Of a stretch of DNA of 64,000 nt, positions 23,242 through 35,914 are shown piece by piece; positions within the stretch are counted from its first letter, which is position 1; every line of letters begins with the position of its first letter. A program made the translations under genes and the position numbers. Origin of the DNA: Thamnidium elegans (Eukaryota > Mucoromycota > Mucoromycetes > Mucorales > Mucoraceae); the NCBI GenBank assembly GCA_025201345.1, contig JAIXMG010000031.1, forward strand, positions 1 to 64,000, in the 5' to 3' direction. The notes under the pieces are model-generated. The model searched no databases, was not told where the DNA came from, and saw only the letters and a program-made list of their open reading frames with translations.

Positions 23242-24426
23242 TTATAAATTTGAGGGGAGGAAAAAGAAAAAAGTCGAAAAAAAAAATAAAGTGCGCAAAA
23301 TAGTTCAATGGTGACTGTTTTTTTCTTTTTTACTTATTTTAAAGCATTAAAAACATGTATTTCTCCTGATATATTAAACCTTTTGTTGATTGATTGTTTC
23401 TTTCTAATGATCTCTCTCTTTGTATTTTTTTTTTGAAGTATTGAAATCAAATAACCCAGGTAATTTTTGGGTAAGAAGGTAAAGACAAAGAGTAAGAAAT
23501 AATTGCAAATGAGGAACATCATGTTAGTTGGTCTAAGAAAGCTACTGGATGGACTCATGAAATTTCAAATAGCTATAAATAATGGGTCTGTTATTTTTTG
23601 AAGAGTTTATTTCGTTTAAAGATATAGGAACCGAAATTCCGTCTTTACTTAAAGACCTTTAAAAGTCACAATTTTGTTTGAAAATTGATCTAAATCGAGA
23701 GTTTAAATTATCTTCAGGAATGGTGGCGCTGATATTTCTTTACATACGAATGAAATCATCATCTTCGTTTACAACATAGGGTCTCTTCAGGAAACTTCTA
23801 ACGTCGGACTTTGGTGGAGCTTCTTGTATAATATCAACATTGCTAACAATCATCTCTCTAAACACGAGCATCATGGATAAAATAGATAATAAGTTACTGA
23901 TTTCGGAGATGTTTGATGATATTGTATATGCGGAAGATCAAGTTCGATTTAAGAGTGGAAGCACTGTCGTTATATAATAAATGAAACACTTTTCTTTCTA
24001 GCAAGTTAAATATTACCTCTCCCTCCCCATTCGGGTAACCTCTTAGAAAATCATTTAAAAAACGAGTTATTTACATATTTTTAAAGACAAAATCGTCAAG
24101 CAAAAGTAGAGCATTTTTGGTTATTTATACAATAGGAATCGATGAAAATATAAGCTATATGGTATCAGTAATTGAGTCAGCAAAGTTTGCTTTAATCCAG
24201 CACAAAGTCGGGAGACTACTTTCAATGCACTACTAATAAGCCACAGTACCATTTAGTTTATGTGTGTCATGTACATTGTTTTGTCTCTTTCTCTCATAAA
24301 TGACATTTTGTAAATATTAAAAAAAAAAATACCAGTGCAAAAATACATAAATATCATGCTCGGAATTTACGGGTATCTCTTTTGTACTACATTCGTTTTT
24401 ATTTATTTAGTTATTTGTCGAACATA
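23242..24426. other. Intergenic stretch between PAP1 and the COPI-associated gene
   Basis: No recognisable gene. This 1.2 kb serves as promoter for the minus-strand PAP1 and as 3' flank of the minus-strand membrane-protein gene. A few frames of up to 74 codons (for example 23334-23558 minus) are not supported by any motif. Confidence 0.4.
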
Positions 24427-25216
24427 TTAACGTCTGGTATTATCTTTTACAGTGTACTGAGGCAAGTCAGGGTGAATTGCTGGAGAATGGAAAACATAAG
24501 TTGAACTTGAAGGTTCTTCGATGCCAGCAATAACTTCGTCAGATTTTAAACAGCTTTGGCATGATCCAAATAGTACGTAAATTACACCTATTAACCCAGT
24601 CTAATACATATAAGAAAAACATTAGTTAAAAAGATAAATAAAATATATATTAATACGGCTTACGATTGATGTGCCAACTACGGACATAACGGAATCTCTC
24701 AATAAAATCATGGATACCCTAAAATATACATCGTTAAATATGAAATCTATAAGTATTATTTATAAATCAGGCGTACCAAATATAAACTAAATAATATATA
24801 GTGTTAGTCTTTTTTTGTAAATATTTATATATGATCTTTTTTTTTTTTTTTTTTGTTCTTACAAAGTCCACGGCCAAATGAAAACAAAAATAATTGCATA
24901 TATTCAACATTTGGAGTAGGTTCCTGGATTTCCAATGTTAAAAGGAATACGAGGAAAAACCTATACGGGGTAATTATATAGATATAATGAATATTTGTTT
25001 ATATTACAACAATACGAAAAAATAATATTACAAGTGAAAAACACCGTTTACTTTTTGAAGGGCTATTTTTTTTTTATTATCAGCATTTGGTATAACTATT
25101 TAAAAGTATACGTTCTTACGTTCTGATGTACTATCCAAGAGACCAATAATATTGAGTAGGTATCCCGAGAGTGCAACCAAGTTGACACATTTTCCAAATG
25201 CTATAGATGCTTTCAT
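24427..25216 (-). CDS. COPI-associated/Tvp15-like small Golgi membrane protein
   Basis: Six minus-strand exons: 25216-25120, 25062-25032, 24960-24863, 24786-24777 (10 nt), 24718-24664 and 24600-24427, about 154 residues. The product is a small four-helix membrane protein: CVNLVALSGYLLNIIGLL, HLFFLVFLLTLEIQEPTP, VEYMQLFLFSFGRGLFYIWV and VGTSITGLIGVIYVLFG, then a hydrophilic tail. The GRGLFYI motif after an EP-type loop is the hallmark of the COPI_assoc family (yeast Tvp15), proteins of late Golgi vesicles. The 31-nt and 10-nt exons are needed to keep the frame and to build the GRGLFYIW motif, which supports them strongly. Such tiny exons explain why no long open frame is visible here. Confidence 0.75.
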
Positions 25217-25740
25217 GATATATATATATATGTATTAAACTTTAGAGAGAAAAGTGTTGGAAATATAAACTCTTTATTTTTTATATAACGACTTTTTGTA
25301 GGGACAGTCATACTCGTGTTACATAGTCAAATGATGCCCGCCAAGTTTCTTAATAAGAATATCTATATAAGTAACTATCAGTGGGTCCCTGGGTCCCTTT
25401 TTTAACAATTTAACTCGCGACATTACAGCTTGCCAAGAATTTCAATGTTAATGTATCAATGTCTTGGAATTAACCTCTCCTTTTCAAGTTTTTCGTTAAA
25501 GTTTTTTACACTACAGCTGTCAAACATAATACGTGAATCAAAGAAATATTTGTCATAATACTTTATAGCTCTAAAATATTATAGTATATATTTTACTCTT
25601 TCTCTATAAAAAAACAGGTTTATTTCTTTATATCTGGGTTATTTTTGATGCATTAAATACTATTTTTAGTGGTCTATGCATGTATATATGTTATTAAAAA
25701 ACAAAAAATAATCGGTATTTAAGAAAATTACACAAGATAG

Positions 25741-25845
25741 ATGAGTACCGAAATAACTACATGTATCAAGTTCATTCTCGCTATATTTTTGTTGGCAACA
25801 ATTGTGAACCAGATCCATGCTTTCAAAAGTCAAAAAAGTAAATAG
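25741..25845 (+). CDS. Possible small secreted peptide or first exon
   Basis: A 34-codon ORF encodes a short polar start followed by a hydrophobic core (KFILAIFLLATIVNQIHAF) resembling a signal peptide, then a Lys/Ser-rich end and TAG. The last codons contain AAAGTAAATAG, so it could instead be a first exon ending at a GTAAAT donor. I could not find a convincing second exon before the oppositely oriented HsbA gene. Confidence 0.25.
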   Translation: MSTEITTCIKFILAIFLLATIVNQIHAFKSQKSK

Positions 25846-25942
25846 CTTCTTTTTTGTTAAGTTATAAATCTTTGTTGTGAGATATTTAATATTTGTTTTT
25901 GTTAGATATTTAATATTTTTTTTATTAGATAATAATTATTTT

Positions 25943-25985
<43 letters not shown>

Positions 25986-26015
25986 AAATATGTTTTTTGA
26001 CAGAGTGAGGGCTAA

Positions 26016-26717
26016 TTAATACTTATAAAGGTTCTTGGCGCTGAGGAAGGAAGCATTAATAGTGGCAACATATGCATCAGCTTGAATCTTAAATTCAGGA
26101 GGAGTAAGAGGAGTCTTATTGACCAAACAAGTATCCAATGCCTTAGTAGCGGCTTCCAAGTTTTTAAGATCAGTCTTGACAATAGAGGTGGCTAAAAAGA
26201 TGGCATCAAACTGAGACTTCTTGCCGTTAATGGAAGTAATAGCATCAACAACTTTAGGTACAAGAAGACCGACAGTATCAAGAACACCGGTAGCTTCATC
26301 AGATGTAATGACACCAGTAACAGCGCAACAATCAGTTTTAGCTTTATTAATACGTGTTTCAAGAACTTGCTCTAAATTATGAATGGCTAAAGCTCCAGAG
26401 TATCCTGCAGAGGAGAAGAACCCATCAACCTATTTAAATAATTATTTTTTTCAATCAGTATCTTTAATTAAATTACTATGTAAATATTACTTACAGCAGT
26501 CTTAACAATGGCTAATTGCTCAGATGCAGAAACAAGATCGGCAATACAAAGAGCAACTGGGGGAGAGATGACCAAGTCGCGTCTATCGATAGAGGCAGCA
26601 TTAGCTATTGTAATTTAAATTAAAATGTCAGTCGTTTACGTAAAAATATTTTTGATGATTAAACTTACCAGAGAAGGCAAGAGCAGCAGCAATGAGGAGG
26701 GTAGCAGAGAAACGCAT
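26016..26717 (-). CDS. HsbA-like hydrophobic surface-binding secreted protein
   Basis: Three minus-strand exons, 26717-26669, 26604-26495 and 26429-26016, encode about 190 residues. The N-terminus MRFSATLLIAAALAFSANA is a clear signal peptide, followed by SIDRRD, a possible processing site. The mature part is an all-helical, Ala/Val/Leu-rich domain with three Cys, including a CC pair (INKAKTDCCAVTG) and a C-terminal LDTCLVNKTPLTPPEF segment, as in the fungal HsbA family. HsbA of Aspergillus adsorbs to hydrophobic surfaces and recruits cutinase-like enzymes; a similar extracellular role is inferred. Ends with LYKY and TAA at 26016-26018. A TATA box lies about 65 bp upstream of the start. Well supported as family, less so for function. 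Confidence 0.8.
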
Positions 26718-26780
26718 ATTAGATTTTGTTATCAGATTATTTGATGAATATTAAAAAAAGAATTACAATTTTCAATTCGT

Positions 26781-26790
26781 ATTTATACTA
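26781..26790 (-). promoter_or_regulatory. TATA box of the HsbA-like gene
   Basis: On the minus strand this reads TAGTATAAAT, about 65-75 bp upstream of the ATG at 26717, a usual distance for a well-expressed secreted-protein gene. Confidence 0.45.
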
Positions 26791-26875
26791 TTATTCTTTA
26801 TATCGTCCTTTACGTACAATTGTTTTACAAAAACCTTCCTTTGGATATAGTATATATTAAGGTTTTATCCGTGTA

Positions 26876-26906
<31 letters not shown>

Positions 26907-29900
26907 AGATAGAGCGGATAGTACACAGTATTTGGTTCTGAAGAGTAGGACATTGTAGCAGACATTTATTTGGGTATAAATGTTCCCAAAGGCATGTGTA
27001 AATCACGTCCACTATATTTATTTCATATAGCTTTAAAAGATGTGTAAATAACAGAGTAAATCATATAATACTATGCTTGATCAGACGATACATATGTAGT
27101 GCTACTACTTACAAGAAAGTGATACAGCATAATAAAATCCCTTTTAATGGTAATTTTTTCGTGATCGGTAAAGGTATTCATTTTGAAATTAGGGTTATAG
27201 TGCTTTATGGTTCCGTAAAGCTGGGTATATGTCATACAAGCAAGATTCTTTATTCGATCCAAATAAAATTATTACCTCCAAACTGTCTTGATTTAGTATT
27301 AATTTAATCGAATTTTTAACGATTATAGAGCTTTGCAATTTTTTCATTTTTTCGAATATTCCCAACGCTATAACTCGCGCATACTTAACTCTATAAATAA
27401 TTTCAAAATCTGTTTTACGGAAGCCAGTTATATTTAAGCATTCCCCCTTATTTTTTGAGTCGTAAAAAAAAACACATTGATTTATTGTATATAATCTAAA
27501 GTGTATTGTAGACAAATAGTAAGCAGCTATTGGTTTACTTTACACAAATGGTAACTAGGTTGTCGAGATTACACCGATCAACACGGGACTTATAATTAAT
27601 TGGTCAAAATAAGGAAAATAGAGAGGAGGCAAATGCTAAAACTACCATTTCCAAGATACTTAAAACAGTAATAAGATATCTATGAATCGAACGTGCATTT
27701 TGCATTGTGGTACACAATTTTCGTTGAGCATCTTTTTGGGAACTTTTTGTATCTAATATTAACCTTCAAGTATTCTTAAAAGAAAAATAAATTTGTCGTT
27801 ATATTCCTTGCTCAACATGCTGGATATCAGATGTTTGTTCATACAACTTTTATATCTATGCATTTTAATTAAAGTCGTCTAGTTCCATATTACATATTAC
27901 TTCAATGGTTTTTTATTAGGTTTATCTAATATATAAAACTTTTCGTTGTTCATTTATGCATATACCAGCTTAAAAAAAAAAACTTTTAGTTTAGTTGTAC
28001 CTAAACCTGTCTTCTCTTTCGTTCTCTTTTTTTACTTGTATCAACTGTAACCGATTTTAGTACTACCTATAGTATGAGCACAGACTTAATAATTTGCGGG
28101 AAAACCCTAAAGAAGAAAGTTTGTACACAAATATAATATTTGCATTTATTATTTCTCCATTGATGTCCTTTGGAGCGTATACTCGAAGCATGATTTTTCT
28201 CGTCAGTTGAATCCTGCTTGCGATATTTTTGGGGACATTATAGTAGTTTTTAAATTATCTTATTGCCGAATACACTCGATTTTAAAGTATTGTATTTTGG
28301 CTTAGTTGGGGTAAAGTTGATATAGGATTTTTTTAGGTCTAGATAAAATAAGAGAATATCGAAGTAAGTAGGCAAATGAAATACTTAACACAATAGCATA
28401 GCTTTATTCATCACTATAATTACAAAAAACAGGCATTTTATATTAAGCGTAGACTTTATTGATCAAGTAAGAGAAAAATTAAATAAAAAAGTAGTAATGC
28501 TAGCCGAAATTATTAAGGGTGGTTCGGAACACTTGACGAGTAGCTATATCATATCAGGATTTTGTCGCCATTGTAAGATATAATACCATTTGCTTTATAG
28601 CACCTTCTATCATTAGCGACATGGTCATTTACCCTAAGCTCTTTGGTCATCGATTCGAGGTTAATTTCTTCAAGAAGAAAGACAGTTTAAATTCATATTA
28701 CCTGGCATGGCTTTCAATAAGGGATACAAGAAGATACTCGTACAATACGCTTTTTTTTTTCTTATACCTGGTTTGTTTCTGATTACTTCAGTACTAAATA
28801 AATATAATAACATTAGTTATTAAACAATATTCAGTTTAAAAGGGTACTTTACACAATCCTTAATATTTTTAATAAAATTATCATATCTTTCCTATCGGCG
28901 GGATCAACAGGGGCAGAAACGAAATCTAAATACGAATCCATTTCTTCGACGGTTGCCTAAAAAAAAAAAGGCAATACTGGTAATTATTATTAATGAACTC
29001 TCACTTTTGATAAAAGCTAGAGAGAGAGAGAGTAGGCGCGAAAAACTCGTGTACTGCTCGATTTTAGAATATCGTATGTCGAACATTTGGTAAGGATCCC
29101 TTTACCTACCGCGACAACATTATTTACTCGAGGGCTAATAATAAGAGTTAGTCAATTTGCGCGAATCAACAAATAATAATGCGACGTATGTGTATTTTAA
29201 ATAATCCATCTATTTTCAATCTAAATTGTTGAGCAAGTTTTGTAGCATTGCTTGTTGACGTCGGATATTGGGAAATATACGTTTCCCATTGCTTCGCTAA
29301 TACAGGCTCTGTATCTTGCCACAATTTTCTTGAGCAATACGTCCCCCCCCCCCACGGTTATTGAAGTATCGATTTGACATGACGCACAACGTGCTAAAGA
29401 AGGAGAGATATAAGTTATATTTTTTTAAAAAAAAAGATACACATATATAAGCTTTTGTACTAAACCATTGGTAAAAAAGAGAAAAGTGTCGTCTTCACTT
29501 CCAAAAAAAAAAAAGGATTAATAGAATGATAAAATAGTTTACTATGTCAAAGTTCACTAACTTGAACTGACCCAAAAGCAGAAACGGATTTTAAAATATA
29601 AACAAACGAAAGCCTGGGACTTTCTATAAGTGAGCTATGTCTTAACTCATATCTTTTGGGAACCCAGCTGCGAACCAATAAAGAATTAAGCATCACAATG
29701 ATTATTTTTTCAACTATAATTTTATGAAGCCAAGTTCAACCATGCTGTTGATACCTTACATATTACCTTGAGTGTCATCGATTGATAAAGAAGTAAATAA
29801 AATCAATATTGTATACACTAATCCACTAGGAGTTTATGAAAAGACATCAATATATTTTACTAAATTTCATAATTAAAACCCAGAAAAAAGCTGGACTGGT

Positions 29901-29986
29901 ATTTTTTTGGTATTAGTAAGTGTAGCATAGTTTGTGTCAAAAATAAAAAAGCTTTTTTTTTCTACAAGCAAAATAAAATAGAAACA
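26791..29986. other. Gene-poor stretch between HsbA and GPN1
   Basis: About 3.2 kb without a recognisable gene. Two overlapping frames at 27077-27307 (plus) and 27195-27515 (minus, 106 codons) have no family match and mutually exclude one another. A C run (29343-29353) and A/T runs at 26880-26904 are the only conspicuous features. I see no RNA gene or inverted-repeat element. Confidence 0.4.
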
Positions 29987-30301
29987 ATGTCAGCAGCACC
30001 TAATACCGAATCTAGTGGAAAGAAACAACCTCCTGTCATTCTTTGTATTGGCATGGCTGGTTCTGGAAAGACCACTTTCATGCAGGTAAAAAACCACAAA
30101 ACCAAAAAAAAAAAAAAAAAATGATCTAAACTTTTTTTTTTATTGTATAGAGAATCAATGCTCATCTTCATGAAAAGAAGACTCCTCCTTACGTGTTAAA
30201 TCTTGATCCTGCAGTAACTTCTCTTCCTTTCACTGCTAATATCGATATTCGTGATACCGTCAACTATAAAGAAGTTATGAAGCAGTAAAGTATTTCTATA
30301 T

Positions 30302-30344
<43 letters not shown>

Positions 30345-31378
30345 TTTTTAAATACTCATTCGAATATTTATTAGATATAACCTCGGACCTAACGGTGGCA
30401 TTTTGACCAGTCTCAACTTGTTTACAACAAAATTCGATCAAGTGCTTAACTTGGTAGCAAAGCGTTCCGAGAATGTCAGGTAAAAAAAGAAAAAGAAAAA
30501 GATGAAAGATATACCTAATATAAACTTGTTTTAGTCACGTATTGGTTGATACACCTGGACAGATTGAAATCTTTACATGGTCAGCATCAGGCGCCATTAT
30601 TACAGACACTTTAGCCGCCACTTATCCTACCATGATTGCATATATTATCGATACACCTCGTACAACATCACCTGCTACCTTTATGAGTAACATGCTTTAC
30701 GCCTGTAGTATTCTTTACAAGACTAAATTACCTTTTATTTTGGTATTTAACAAGACTGATGTTGTATCTCACGATTTTGCAGTAGAATGGATGACTGATT
30801 TCGAAAAGTTCCAAATGGCGCTTAGTCAAGATACAACTTATATGAGTAGTTTAATGTCTTCCATGAGTCTTGTATTAGATGAATTCTATAACCATTTAAA
30901 GGTTGTTGGTGTCTCTGCTGTCACGGGTGCTGGTATTGATGAGTTCTTCCAAGCAGTTGATGAAGCAGCTGAAGAGTATGAAGTAGAGTATAAACCTGAA
31001 ATTGAAAGAATGATTCGTGAAAAGATGGCCAAGGAAGAAAAGAATCGTGAGAAGCAATTGAGTAAGTTGATGAAGGATATGAAGGTTACTAAAGGATCTG
31101 AAGTACCATTAAAAGGCCGTAAGTATTATTATTATTTGTTTGTTTGCTTATATCGGTTCATTATCTTATACAATATTTAATTAGGTAACTTGGAAGATGA
31201 AAGATGGGAAGATGATGATGAAGAATTAGAAGAAGCAGAAGAAGAAGACTTTGATGAAGATTATGATAGCGATGAAAACCCATTACCTAGTGCATCTAAA
31301 TATCCTCCTTCTAAAGCACAAACAGAAGAAGATGAAAAGTTCAAGACCTGGTTATCTCATACAAAAGATAGCATGTAA
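29987..31378 (+). CDS. NPA3: GPN-loop GTPase 1 (Npa3/XAB1)
   Basis: Five exons (29987-30085, 30151-30284, 30375-30479, 30535-31118, 31185-31378) encode about 371 residues. The P-loop is GMAGSGKTT; the diagnostic GPN motif reads [17 protein letters not shown]3 is DTPGQIEIF and G4 is FNKTD, followed by [16 protein letters not shown]. The C-terminus has a charged helix ([20 protein letters not shown]) and a strongly acidic tail. In yeast and animals GPN1 forms a heterodimer with GPN2/3 and is needed for assembly and nuclear import of RNA polymerase II; that role is inferred here. One intron contains 40 consecutive A (30302-30341 region). The gene converges on SKP1, with stops only about 78 bp apart. 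Confidence 0.93.
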
Positions 31379-31455
31379 AAAAAAAAAAAATTATAAAAAA
31401 AGGATGGCTTTATTTGAAATTATGTTTTGTTCATTGTGGGAAAAATAAAATTGTT

Positions 31456-32202
31456 TTAACGATCCTCAGCCCATTCCTATAAAACCATTGTTAGAAAAAG
31501 ATAATCAAACCAAATAATAAACTACTTACGTTTTCCTTCTTAATTTGTGCTTCTTCCTCAGGAGTGAAATCATTGGTGATATTGAAGGTTCTTCTAATTT
31601 CCTCAGCACTCTTACCCTTAATCATGTTTGCAACAGTCTTACACCCAACATCAAGGAGGGGTTTAATATCGAGATAATTAGCAGCCTAGTATATATTTAT
31701 CAATTTGTTGTTATTTGTTTTAGTCTAGAAGAGATTTTTTTTTTTTTTTTTTTTACCAAAATAATATCGAATAAAGTCTCTTGATCAACATCCATATACT
31801 TTTGATCCCATTCCTCAATATCAGTATTACGTCTTTCATGATCATCTTGAGTTGTAGGATCGTCACGATGGTGAGTACACCATTCAATAACCTAAACAAG
31901 AAAAACTATGTTTAGAACAAAAGCTTCCTTTTTTTTTTTGCACTGTAAAAAAAAAAAAAAAAAAAAAGAAGGATACTTTACCTTGCCTAAAACCTTGGAG
32001 GAGACGTTAGGAAGAGGAATAGGTGAATCGGAATCTCCAACATCTTATCAAGAAAGGGAAGTGTTTTTAATATCACTTTTTTTAATGGTAAATAAATGTG
32101 TAAAATACCTTCCAACATGTTCTTGATCAAGACTGAACGTTCAGCAATATCTTTATCAACTCTGAACTCACCGCCATCTGAACTCGTAAGGAATACGCTC
32201 AT
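31456..32202 (-). CDS. SKP1: SKP1, SCF ubiquitin ligase adaptor
   Basis: Five minus-strand exons: 32202-32109, 32043-31982, 31891-31757, 31685-31530 and 31476-31456, 155 residues, the normal Skp1 size. The BTB/POZ-like N-terminus starts [20 protein letters not shown]. The middle contains [12 protein letters not shown] and [20 protein letters not shown], and the helical C-terminus reads [20 protein letters not shown] with the F-box-binding end [20 protein letters not shown] followed by EWAEDR, encoded by a 21-nt last exon. Skp1 bridges Cullin-1 to F-box proteins in SCF ligases and also sits in kinetochore and other complexes. The conserved tail fixes the last exon, which would be missed by simple ORF calling. 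An F-box-like gene lies about 8 kb away; this proximity is probably chance. Confidence 0.96.
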
Positions 32203-32453
32203 TATGCTTTATAGTTATTTTTTTTTAAAGAAATCTTTGGGTAAATAAAAAGGAAAAAAATTGATTAGAGAAAAAAAAAAGCTGGGACATTTTTAACTGG
32301 ATGACGTGGCACAAAGGTTGCCTTTTAATCTTCGCACTTTATTTGAGTTTAGCCAAAAACATTTACAAGTAATGAGCTAAGAAAGTTTCATTATTGTTTA
32401 TAATAGGGTTAATTATTTATTATATATATAGAAATATTAGTTATTAAAAAAAG

Positions 32454-33266
32454 TTATTCGGTATTAATGACAGCTTGTCTTTCGTATGCAATACGTTGGA
32501 ATCTTGATAAATCTTGTACGAATTTAATACCAATAGGACTACGTTCAAGTCTACGAAACAATTCAACTGCTTGCTTTCGAATTTTGGGATTTGAATGAAA
32601 CAAACCAGATCCAAGTGGCGATAAACCACCTTGATGTTGCGGTAAAAATGATAGAAACTACACACACAAACACAAAAAAAGTATTAGTATGTATGTATAT
32701 ATAATAAACGCCTTTTCTCTCTTTTTTACCTCAATCATTTGTCGATGTGTGATAATATTATTTAAAAAGGCTTCATAAATGGAAGCTACTTCTTGATCTG
32801 GTATTTGTCTTAACCTCTTTAATTTACTAATTTGTCGATACACATCCAAGTTCTTTATGCAAGAATTTTGAACCCAATGACCAATATCAATTTGATAATA
32901 TTTATATGATATTGTTTGTCTCCAACCTTCAATACGCTGAGCATTGGCATGTAATTCTCTCTTCATTGCTACATCATCCGAAAATACAGGCCCATAACCT
33001 AGTGCCGTACTAGGTAAATTCCAGCCAATCTTTGTTGTATGATATACATGTTCTTCATAAATAGCTGCCAATCGAACAAATCGAAACACATAATCTTGAA
33101 ACTTTGCTCTAATGGATGTCTCACCATAATGAGCTTGAATTGATGCAAGTACCTCAGTCATAAATTCCACATCACCATCCTTCTTTTCTTCTAATTGTTG
33201 TTGTGGTGATTGTCCGTGTCCATGGTGATGATGGCTTTGTTGATGGTGGCTTTGTTGATGGTGCAG

Positions 33267-33302
<36 letters not shown>

Positions 33303-34499
33303 GTATTGATGTGATGACATACTTGCACTTCGACCAAGTGATAAATTAGTAAAAGCTGCTGCTGCTACAGTAGATGCATCTTCAGGGGATATGGATGATT
33401 TCCTTGATTTAGTCGTTTCAATATCTTTACTGACTGTAATTTTTCCTGTATCGATATTACATAATACGTCCCACCAGCTTGTATGTTCTTCATAAGTTGG
33501 GTTTGTGACACCTGCAATAAATCCAGGACTAATATAAATTATAATTGATTAAATTAATTTATAAAGTATAAATTATCTACCCTTACCATTTTAATAAATC
33601 ATCTACACTGGTAAGATTGGTATAAGGGAATGCTCGTTCTGTAAATCCTTTAAGTACTGTACCACATCCACTACCAAGAGCACAAGCTGCCAATACGTAA
33701 TTAGCAACTTCTCCTGAAGGATGCCCATAACCAAGAAAAACAATTCTCTTTTGAGTGAGTAATGCATTTAATAATAACATAATGGGGTGTGTATAAGGAC
33801 CATTACTATCTAAATGAGGATGATGAGGGTTCAATGATCCAGGACTATTCATATTGGGTGTAAATGTATTGATCAGCTTGATAACAGAAAACTACTTTAT
33901 ATGTGTCAGTATATCGCATCTATATATTTATAATACCACTTACATCACCCACTTCCTCATTATTGACAGTTAATGGGATTTTAATAGGTAACTTAATACC
34001 TTCATATTCAATCTTTGTCTCAAAAAAATGTCTATCCTTTGTCAAAGCAGGTATCTTTTCACGTACATTTCCAGACGCTAAATCAATGTAAGTACCGCGT
34101 CTTAATTTACTAAACTCTGTATCTTCCATAATATTAATATCTTCTTCAATCGGTTGTTGTTGATTCGATGATTCATCAATAAACATTTCTTCAAACATGG
34201 TTTTGTTATCGGATGCTCTTAAAATTTGTCGTTCGTGCCATGTAAACTTGGGCATACGTGATAAATCCATTGAGTTGACTGCTTCGTATAATGACTCTAA
34301 TATCTCCATACATGGATTTTCAAAATATTTTTCCATTGCTAACAAAAGAACTGGCTAATATTCACACATAAAATTAATAAAAAAAAGGGGTAATAAATTA
34401 TATACATAAATACTTTACTTTATATATATGGAGGTATTGATGTCTAGTACAAATAGCCATTGCTTTCACTCTTGCACCTCTATATTTAAATAATTAATA

Positions 34500-34534
<35 letters not shown>

Positions 34535-34930
34535 ACTTGTTCATGATTGTATATGCAGAATTACCTTCGAGCAGTAGCATCATGTTTGGTTCTTACTAAA
34601 TTTAATACATAGAGTAAAGGGTTTTCTTCAGACTGCACTTGTTTTACAATATCTTGATCGGGATCAGGTGTCAATTGATTTAAACAAAAAATAGTCCAAT
34701 CTTCAGCACGTAAATGGGCTCCATCAGGTAACATGAGTTCTGACAAGATGCTGAAATACAATATAAAAAAATCAAACACTTTTGGTTAACAAAAGAAAAA
34801 AAAATAAAAATAAAAAAACTTACTGCTCATCGGTACCGGTTTCGTTGGGATATTGATACTTTAACGAAGCTCCTTTATCAATGTCGAACTCTGCCAGCAG
34901 AATATATTGCACATGGTTATTAAACGTCAT
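32454..34930 (-). CDS. AFI1: Afi1-like polarity/vesicle trafficking protein (Afi1 N-domain plus SPA/DENN)
   Basis: Seven minus-strand exons: 34930-34824, 34750-34565, 34479-34419, 34354-33944, 33876-33587, 33528-32730 and 32657-32454, about 685 residues. The N-terminus ([20 protein letters not shown], then [20 protein letters not shown]) is the Afi1 docking or uDENN module; the middle ([34 protein letters not shown]) is the SPA/DENN core; the end ([19 protein letters not shown]) closes the family. In yeast Afi1 binds Arf3/Arf6 and helps place the polarity axis; related proteins act as Rab/Arf regulators. Peripheral membrane location is inferred. A Ser-rich stretch and a Gln/His-rich low-complexity insert lie between DENN and C-terminus. 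Start chosen at the first ATG, from which the longin-like strand begins. Confidence 0.88.
33264..33300. repeat. CAA-type trinucleotide run encoding polyglutamine in AFI1
   Basis: On the minus strand this is a run of consecutive CAA codons giving about 12 Gln, followed by a His/Gln-rich block ([17 protein letters not shown]). Such tracts vary in length between strains and can drive condensation or protein interaction. Confidence 0.85.
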
Positions 34931-35914
34931 GGTAAAAAAAAGATGATGAAGAAGAAGAAGAAGAAGAAGAAATAATAATTATATAAAATATTTTAGTACG
35001 ACGTACCTTATTATTTGGATTATTCAGATTCAGATTATTTTATTCCTATTTTGTGTGTGTGACAAAGGTTTCAGCATCGTGTACTTTTGTCGAATATAAT
35101 ATGTATAAGAGGAACAGAAGCAATAGACTTATAGAAAAAAGCGCACTGACATTAATCATGTACATTACTCGTGCTCATATTAGCCAATTGGTCGAATACA
35201 TAAACGTACGTATCTCTTTTAACCGTCTCAAAAAGACGAAAACGTATTTTATTTTTTATTTTTGGCACTTTATTCATAATAATACCATTCCCAAAACCTA
35301 CACTTATAAATTTATTCTCAAGTTAAATCAATATCTAAATCATTATAGCTAAGTTTTTCTGTTTACACACATATGAAATACTACAATGTTCTTATAAATC
35401 ACGATACTTCTATACACCATAATACCTATTACCTTGTAGCATTTAAACCTTCATCAAAATATAGCATTAATATCACCACCCATTATAATACTAAAAAAAG
35501 TCATCTACTACAGCACCAGTAAGCCATGTTACTTTAATTAATATACATTTCTTGTCTTTTCTGTTGGGTGCTTTTTGCTGTCTATTATCTTCTTCGTTTC
35601 TTTTTGTGCGTCCTTTGTTATCTAGTTATTTGAAAGAAATAATAGGTTACAATGGGAAATAAAAAGCAATGCAGTTTTGTAAGTAATGTAGTGAAAAGTA
35701 AATAGTTTTAGGAATGCCTACCAAGTATATAATAATATTGTCAACAAAAAAAAAAGGATGCTTTTGATTTAAACAAACATTTAGTACGTTAATACCAGAC
35801 AGCATTTCGTTTACAACAGCAAAAGGAGGAATGCGTAAGATCTATAACTTTTTATCTGCTATATCTTTAATTGAGGCTAATGTGAGTACAGGACGATGGA
35901 GTAAGTTCAATGTT
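34931..35914. other. Intergenic stretch upstream of AFI1
   Basis: Contains a (GAA)n run at 34944-34970 close to the AFI1 start and an unrecognised 99-codon frame at 35053-35352 (plus strand, divergent from AFI1), Lys/Tyr/Phe-rich and without family resemblance. It passes into repeat R1 near 35915. Confidence 0.35.

Noticed and set aside
27195..27515. 106-codon minus-strand frame
   Set aside because: No recognisable motif, overlaps an equally long frame on the other strand, and lacks promoter or splice support.
28901..28990. Possible tRNA-like or snRNA signal in the 28.6-29.1 kb region
   Set aside because: A GATTCGAGG-like word near 28643 resembles a B box, but no acceptor stem, D-arm or anticodon loop could be formed around it.
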